Shown: in pieces, positions 59,910 through 64,000 of the stretch
Position numbering within the stretch: position 1 is the first letter of the stretch
Layout of the letters: each line of letters starts with the position of its first letter
Assembly: GCF_030269645.1 (NCBI RefSeq)
Contig: NZ_BSTR01000034.1
Location: 20,935 to 84,934, forward strand
DNA length: 64,000 nucleotides
From: Actinokineospora sp. NBRC 105648
Lineage (GTDB): Bacteria; Actinomycetota; Actinomycetes; Mycobacteriales; Pseudonocardiaceae
Direction of reading: 5' to 3'
Position numbers and translations under genes: made by a program
Notes under the pieces: model-generated
What the model saw: the letters and a program-made list of their open reading frames with translations, nothing else
The model's database searches: none
Told to the model about the DNA's origin: nothing

Positions 59910-59935
59910 GGAGGACAACAGCGCGGTTGTCCTCC
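59910..59935. terminator. Hairpin between aldo-keto reductase gene and ectA
   Basis: GGAGGACAAC (59910-59919) pairs perfectly with GTTGTCCTCC (59926-59935) around a 6-nt loop. It starts 15 bp after the reductase stop on the minus strand, so it is probably its terminator; an operator role for ectA cannot be excluded. Confidence 0.65.
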
Positions 59936-59949
59936 GCACCGGCGGCGTG

Positions 59950-60978
59950 TTATCCGGCGGTGCGGGAGGACTCCCAGAGGTCGATCCCGACGTCCACCGC
60001 GTGCTGGTCGATGGCGGCGAGCTCGTCGTCGGTGAACGGCGGCGCGTCGAGGGCGGCCAGGTTCGCCTCCAGCTGCGCGACCGAGCTGGCGCCGATCAGC
60101 GCCGAGGTGACCCGCTCGTCGCGCAGCACCCAGGCGATCGCCAGCTGCGCCAACGACTGCCCGCGCTCGCGGGCGATCTCGTTGAGACCGCGCACCCGCG
60201 CGAGGTTGGCCTCGGTCAGCGTGTCCCGCGACAGCGACGAGTCGCGGCTGGCCCGGGAGCCGTCCGGGACACCGTCTAGGTAGCGGTCGGTGAGGAGTCC
60301 CTGCCCGAGCGGGGAGAACGCGATGCACCCGGCGCCCAGCTCGCCCAGGGCGTCGAGCAGGCCGCCCTCGATCCAGCGGTTGAACAGCGAGTAGGACGGC
60401 TGGTGGATCAGCAGCGGGACACCGGCGCCGCGCAGGATCTCGGCGGCCTGGCGGGTGGCGACGGGCGAGTAGGACGAGACGCCGACGTAGAGCGCCTTCC
60501 CCTGCTGCACCGCGGTGATCAGCGCGCCGATGGTCTCCTCCAGCGGCGTGTCCGGGTCGAAGCGGTGCGAGTAGAAGATGTCCACGTAGTCCAGACCCAT
60601 GCGGCCGAGTGACTGGTCCAAAGAGGACAGCAGGTACTTGCGGGAGCCGTGGTCGCCGTACGGGCCCGGCCACATGTCCCAGCCCGCCTTGGTGGAGATG
60701 ACCAGCTCGTCGCGGTAGGGCTTGAGGTCGGTGGCCAGCGCGCGGCCGAAGTTGCGCTCGGCGGTGCCGTAGGGCGGGCCGTAGTTGTTGGCCAGGTCGA
60801 AGTGCGTCACGCCCAGGTCGAACGCGCGGCGCAGGATGGCCCGACCGGTCTCGTACGGCCGGTCGTCGCCGAAGTTGTGCCAGAGCCCGAGGGAGACCGG
60901 CGGCAGCTTCAGGCCACTGCGCCCGCACCTGCGGTAGGCCGTGTCGTCGTAGCGGGTCTCGGCGGCGAGGTAGGTCAT
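59950..60978 (-). CDS. Aldo-keto reductase (YghZ/MgrA-like)
   Basis: 342 residues. TIM-barrel AKR with HFDLANNYGPPYGTAE (catalytic Asp and Tyr), STKAGWDMWPGPYGDHGSRK (Lys), and YVDIFYSHRFD. The GPYG...SRKYL segment and length mark the group of E. coli YghZ (L-glyceraldehyde-3-phosphate reductase, NADPH-dependent). Natural substrate here is unknown; it could help detoxify methylglyoxal. It lies 22 bp after the DUF445 gene on the same strand. Confidence 0.92.
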   Translation of the reverse strand: MTYLAAETRYDDTAYRRCGRSGLKLPPVSLGLWHNFGDDRPYETGRAILRRAFDLGVTHFDLANNYGPPYGTAERNFGRALATDLKPYRDELVISTKAGWDMWPGPYGDHGSRKYLLSSLDQSLGRMGLDYVDIFYSHRFDPDTPLEETIGALITAVQQGKALYVGVSSYSPVATRQAAEILRGAGVPLLIHQPSYSLFNRWIEGGLLDALGELGAGCIAFSPLGQGLLTDRYLDGVPDGSRASRDSSLSRDTLTEANLARVRGLNEIARERGQSLAQLAIAWVLRDERVTSALIGASSVAQLEANLAALDAPPFTDDELAAIDQHAVDVGIDLWESSRTAG

Positions 60979-61000
60979 GCACCCATCCCTTGTGGTCGGT

Positions 61001-62245
61001 TCACCTGGCCAGATTCTCCACCAGCAGCACCTGCAGCTCGCCGACCGCGAAGCCGAGCACGGCGCCGACGGTGATCAGGATCCACTCGTCCTGCTCGAAG
61101 GCGGGCCGGATCAGCGCCTCGAACTCCTCCTCGGTGAGCTCCTGCATCTTGCGCACCAGGGTGTTGCGGATGTCCATCGCGTCCTCGGCGTAGTCCTCGA
61201 TGTAGGACAGCGCCTCGGGCAGCCGCTCGACGACCTTCTCGGCCACCGCGTGCTTGACCCGGCGGTACTTGGCGCTGCCCACGGCGAGCACCACGAGCGG
61301 CCGGGCGGCGCCGGCGTACTTGTCGACCTCGTCCTGCACCTGCTGCGCGACCATCGCGAACAGCCGGTCGGACAGCGGCCCGTGCAGCACCGCCTCGATC
61401 ACGTTGTGCGGGGTGATGATCTCCCGGGCGATCAGCGCGCCGTAGTCGGCGGCGACCTCGCGGCGCCTGCGCAGGAACAGGCCCTGCCAGGTGAACAGCC
61501 CGAGGTAGCGGGTCGGCTGCTTCGGGTTGAAGATCATCTTCAGCGCCAGCCAGTCGGTGAACCAGCCGGTCAGGCCGCCGAAGACGGGCATCACCCAGGG
61601 GTTCTTCAGCGCCGCCCAGGCCACCATCTGGACCAGGCCGATGAGGAAGCCGAAGACGATCCCGGACCGGACGATGAATTCGAACTCCTTGCGCCCGGCC
61701 TCCTGGAAGATCCGGTTGAGCAGCGCCTTGTCCCGGACCAGGTTCGCCACGACCATGCCCTTGAGGTCGAACATCGCGTCGACGTCGTCGCGCACCTGCT
61801 CCAGCAGCGAGGCCACCACCCCCGGCGCGGCGGCGCGCACCCGGCTGACGACCGCCCGGCGGACCGGCTCGGGCAGCGTCTCCCACAGCCCCGGCTGGTA
61901 CTCCCGGGCGATCTCGGCGGCGATCTCCTCGGCACCCTCGAGCAGCGGTTGCTCGATCTCCTTGACCACCCGCTGGGGATCGAGCCGCCCGAGCACCTCG
62001 CCCGCGCTGATCAGCCGGTCGGTCATCGTGTCGCAGGCGATCGCGGCCATCCGCGCGGCCCGCCGGGGCACGATCCCCTGCCAGCCGAAGAACGGCCTGC
62101 GCCCGACGAACTCCAGCGGCCGGAACATCATCCGGATGGCCACCAGCTTGGTCACCCAGCCGATCAGCGCGGCGATGAGCGGCATGGACAGGTAGACCGG
62201 CCAGTTGACGCCGAAGTCGGCGACGATCTCACCGAACCCGGTCAT
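61001..62245 (-). CDS. DUF445 membrane protein
   Basis: 414 residues. A hydrophobic N-terminus (VYLSMPLIAALIGWVTKLVA) followed by IRMMFRPLEFVGRRPFFGWQ, repeated later as LTGWFTDWLALKMIFNPKQP, TRYLG..TWQG; this double GxxTDxLAxxMxF-type motif is the DUF445 signature. Long charged helices lie between the membrane segments. The family is widespread and uncharacterised. The start overlaps the stop of the Abi-alpha gene as ATGA. Confidence 0.9.
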   Translation of the reverse strand: MTGFGEIVADFGVNWPVYLSMPLIAALIGWVTKLVAIRMMFRPLEFVGRRPFFGWQGIVPRRAARMAAIACDTMTDRLISAGEVLGRLDPQRVVKEIEQPLLEGAEEIAAEIAREYQPGLWETLPEPVRRAVVSRVRAAAPGVVASLLEQVRDDVDAMFDLKGMVVANLVRDKALLNRIFQEAGRKEFEFIVRSGIVFGFLIGLVQMVAWAALKNPWVMPVFGGLTGWFTDWLALKMIFNPKQPTRYLGLFTWQGLFLRRRREVAADYGALIAREIITPHNVIEAVLHGPLSDRLFAMVAQQVQDEVDKYAGAARPLVVLAVGSAKYRRVKHAVAEKVVERLPEALSYIEDYAEDAMDIRNTLVRKMQELTEEEFEALIRPAFEQDEWILITVGAVLGFAVGELQVLLVENLAR

Positions 62246-62970
62246 CCAGCCGCCCCCGGCGGCAGCGCCGTGCGCGCGCTCGGGTCGCAGGCGGCCCAGA
62301 ACTGGGCCCCCAGCTCGGAGATCCGCAGGCTGAGCCGGACCACCCGGGGCCCGAGCCTGCCCTGACCGCGCACCCCGGCCTCGGCGGCCCGGACCCGGTC
62401 GTCGGTCATCAGCAGCTCGTAGCGCACGCTCAGCCCCGGCTCCTCGTCACCGACCTCGACCAGCCCGAAGTGCAGCAGCCGGGTGACGTAGAGCGGCACC
62501 AGACCGGGCTGGGCGACCCCGGCGTCCCGACCGACCGTGGAGGCGTTCTCCAGCACGAGCCGCTGGACCCCACCGAGCGCGGTCCGGGCGGCGAGGTGGA
62601 TCAGCGGGTACGGACTGCCGTCGGAGAGCGCGGAGACGATCCGGGCCTCATCCGGGAGCAGCTGGCGCAGGACGGCGGCGAAGTAGTGGTCACGAGCGGC
62701 GTCCCGGCTGTCGGTGACCGACCGGTCCAGCAGCGCCGCCATCGCCGCGCGAAGCGGCTCACGGACCGGGCTGTCGTCGGCGGTCAGCGGCGTCTCAGGC
62801 TTGGCCACCTCGGTCGCAAACGCTTGCTCGACCCGGTGGGCCACCTCACCACCGGGCAGCCTGCGGACGAACTGCCAGCTCCCGCGATAGAGCCTGCCCA
62901 GCGTCCGGCCCGCGCGGTCGACCAGGTCGTCACCCTGCGCCGGGGGCAGGGCGCGCCGCTGGTCGTCCAT
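62242..62970 (-). CDS. Abi-alpha/DUF4393-like protein
   Basis: 242 residues from the ATG at 62970 (site GGAGGG). The central part, REPLRAAMAALLDRSVTDSR then LLPDEARIVSALSDGSPYPL, has the look of the Abi-alpha (DUF4393) family, which includes abortive-infection-linked proteins. The C-terminal part looks like a degenerate winged helix (GLVPLYVTRLLHFGLVEVGD). Coupled to the DUF445 gene. A defence role is only suggested by the family name; a membrane-housekeeping role is equally possible. Confidence 0.7.
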   Translation of the reverse strand: MDDQRRALPPAQGDDLVDRAGRTLGRLYRGSWQFVRRLPGGEVAHRVEQAFATEVAKPETPLTADDSPVREPLRAAMAALLDRSVTDSRDAARDHYFAAVLRQLLPDEARIVSALSDGSPYPLIHLAARTALGGVQRLVLENASTVGRDAGVAQPGLVPLYVTRLLHFGLVEVGDEEPGLSVRYELLMTDDRVRAAEAGVRGQGRLGPRVVRLSLRISELGAQFWAACDPSARTALPPGAAG

Positions 62971-63037
62971 GCCTGCCCTCCATCGCCGGGATCTCTGGTG
63001 TATCACAACGAGCGGCGTATGCGCAGGTCACGCGGCC

Positions 63038-63679
63038 TCAGATGAGCGTGCTCTGCTCCAGGTCGGCCATCCGGGCGTAGAGCACCTCTTCGTTGATCTC
63101 CAGCCGGTTGATCACCCGCAGCGCCGCCACGACGGCGTCCCCGACGATCTCACTGGACACCTCACCGAACTCGATCCGCAGGTGCACGTCCCCCATCCCG
63201 GCGTCCGGGGTGTGCCGGACGAAGGCGAAAACGGACGCCTTGTGGGCGGGCAGGGTGAGGGTGAGGACCTCGCGGTGGGCCCGGTTGAGGGTGACCCCCT
63301 GCTCGGGACCACCGAACAGGATCGCGTAGAGCATGTCCTTGGCCAGCGAGAGCAGATCCTCACCCTGAGCGGTCCGCTGCCGAGCAGTGATCATGGGACC
63401 ACCGGGTTGCGGAGGACTGACCAGGCAGGCACTGGTGTCCCAGGCCCCGAGGTGAGCGGTGTGCTCGGCCAGGGTCCGCTCATCCAGCGGCAACGGCTTG
63501 GGGTGATAGCCGGGCTGCCGCTGCGTGGGCACGGTGCCGAGCTTGGCAGCGGCCTCAGCCAGCAACTGGTCGATGAGCCAGTCCCTGGACTGCGCCTGCA
63601 GGTGCGCGCGCAGGGTGACGAGAAGGTGGCCCGCTAGATCGGCTTGGGCTCGGCGGAGCAGGTCGTCGAAGGCGGACAT
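63038..63679 (-). CDS. Conserved hypothetical protein
   Basis: 213 residues from the ATG at 63679. The N-terminus is an amphipathic helix (SAFDDLLRRAQADLAGHLLV); a central mixed alpha/beta domain contains LLSLAKDMLYAILFGGPEQG and LRIEFGEVSSEIVGDAVVAA; it ends DLEQSTLI. I recognise no named family. It lies 67 bp upstream of the Abi-alpha gene on the same strand, so the three genes (this, Abi-alpha, DUF445) may form one transcript. Confidence 0.7.
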   Translation of the reverse strand: MSAFDDLLRRAQADLAGHLLVTLRAHLQAQSRDWLIDQLLAEAAAKLGTVPTQRQPGYHPKPLPLDERTLAEHTAHLGAWDTSACLVSPPQPGGPMITARQRTAQGEDLLSLAKDMLYAILFGGPEQGVTLNRAHREVLTLTLPAHKASVFAFVRHTPDAGMGDVHLRIEFGEVSSEIVGDAVVAALRVINRLEINEEVLYARMADLEQSTLI

Positions 63680-63768
63680 GCTGTTGGAACTTAGTGCGGG
63701 AGAACGGATTCTGCTTCGATTGTCACCCATTGGAGTGCCTTGGCTCTGGACCTCACGGCCCGAGCCCT

Positions 63769-63887
63769 AGAACCCAAGCCCCACCTGCGCAAGCCGACAC
63801 AATCTCTGAACTCAAGCCCAAACCAGCGCAAGCCGACACAATCCTTAAATCTCAAGCCCTACGGAACGCAACGCCCGTTACGGATGT
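63769..63887. repeat. Degenerate tandem repeats beside copy 4
   Basis: Two exact copies of GCGCAAGCCGACACAATC start at 63787 and 63826 (39-bp period), within repeated CTCAAGCCC strings. They adjoin the outer arm of the nested-hairpin repeat that follows. No gene seen between 63680 and the window end. Confidence 0.75.
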
Positions 63888-64000
63888 GCTCGATTCAGTG
63901 GACTCGCTTCGTGTGGGGGGAGAGTACCGCTAAACTTGCCGTGTGGTGGGGATGCCCTTCACCCGCCCTTTTTTCACCACCGCGGTGCTCTAGGGGCCCC
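63888..64000 (+). repeat. Nested-hairpin repeat, copy 4 (subtype A, cut by window end)
   Basis: Left arm 63888-63918 contains ACTCGCTTCGTGTGGGG and aligns with the complement of copy 1. The inner stem AGAGTACCGC (63921-63930) pairs with GCGGTGCTCT (63982-63991), one G-T pair. The element reaches TAGGGGCCCC at the last base, so only the first 4 nt of the right arm are inside the window. Confidence 0.9.

Overview
The window is high-GC actinobacterial chromosome. Its gene content (DasR-type GntR regulator, HelD/HelR-like helicase, DUF3159, DUF3263 with LytR_C, PspC, short phosphatidylserine decarboxylase next to PssA, AfsR-like BTAD regulator) and third-position GC bias suggest the Pseudonocardiales (Actinokineospora/Saccharothrix/Lentzea type). 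I cannot name the genus from sequence alone. No rRNA, tRNA, CRISPR array, transposase or phage gene was seen.

Layout. 1-9.2 kb (minus): truncated CapA lipoprotein, a divergent PRPP-synthetase paralogue, then a CO-dehydrogenase-like molybdenum hydroxylase set (coxS-coxL-coxM-coxG) with xdhC and a CoxE-type VWA protein. 9.5-16.5 kb: Crp/Fnr regulator, PadR regulator divergent from a Pls-like adenylation/carrier/membrane protein, M1 peptidase, small secreted protein. 17-27.7 kb: MoxR/CoxD-like ATPase, PspC and other small proteins, chagasin-like inhibitor, ECF sigma pair, HelR-like ATPase, orphan groEL with two CIRCE operators, Ser/Thr kinase, moeA. 27.9-32 kb: psd-pssA-CDC48-like ATPase. 32-36.5 kb: stand-alone HsdR-N nuclease domain, LytR_C/DUF3263 pair, def, LysE exporter. 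36.5-42.6 kb: thiamin genes in two blocks, each behind a TPP riboswitch (thiC-thiD, and thiO-thiS-thiG) plus thiE. 43.4-50 kb: threonine dehydratase, MFS exporter, and an aminosugar cluster (DasR-like regulator, a dre-type site, SIS deaminase, HxlR regulator, BadF-type kinase). 50-54.7 kb: DUF3159, SGNH hydrolase, BTAD-NB-ARC-TPR regulator. 54.9-56.6 kb: a DddA-like deaminase plus Imm1 immunity cassette between two ~198-bp direct repeats. 56.5-59.8 kb: ectABCD, with apparent frameshifts in ectB and ectD. 59.9-63.7 kb: aldo-keto reductase, DUF445 / Abi-alpha pair, hypothetical protein.

The most unusual feature is a family of four ~140-bp nested-hairpin repeats (1,960; 44,621; 44,842; and 63,888 running off the window end). 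All share 31-nt outer arms, an inner stem, and the string TAGGGGCCCC beside one arm. They fall into two subtypes whose stems differ by matched changes in both arms. Three of the four have short degenerate tandem repeats on the same side. A second regulatory-looking oddity lies between ectB and ectC: TTGAACAA/GTGAACAA boxes at exact 16-bp spacing overlapping a 39-bp palindrome.
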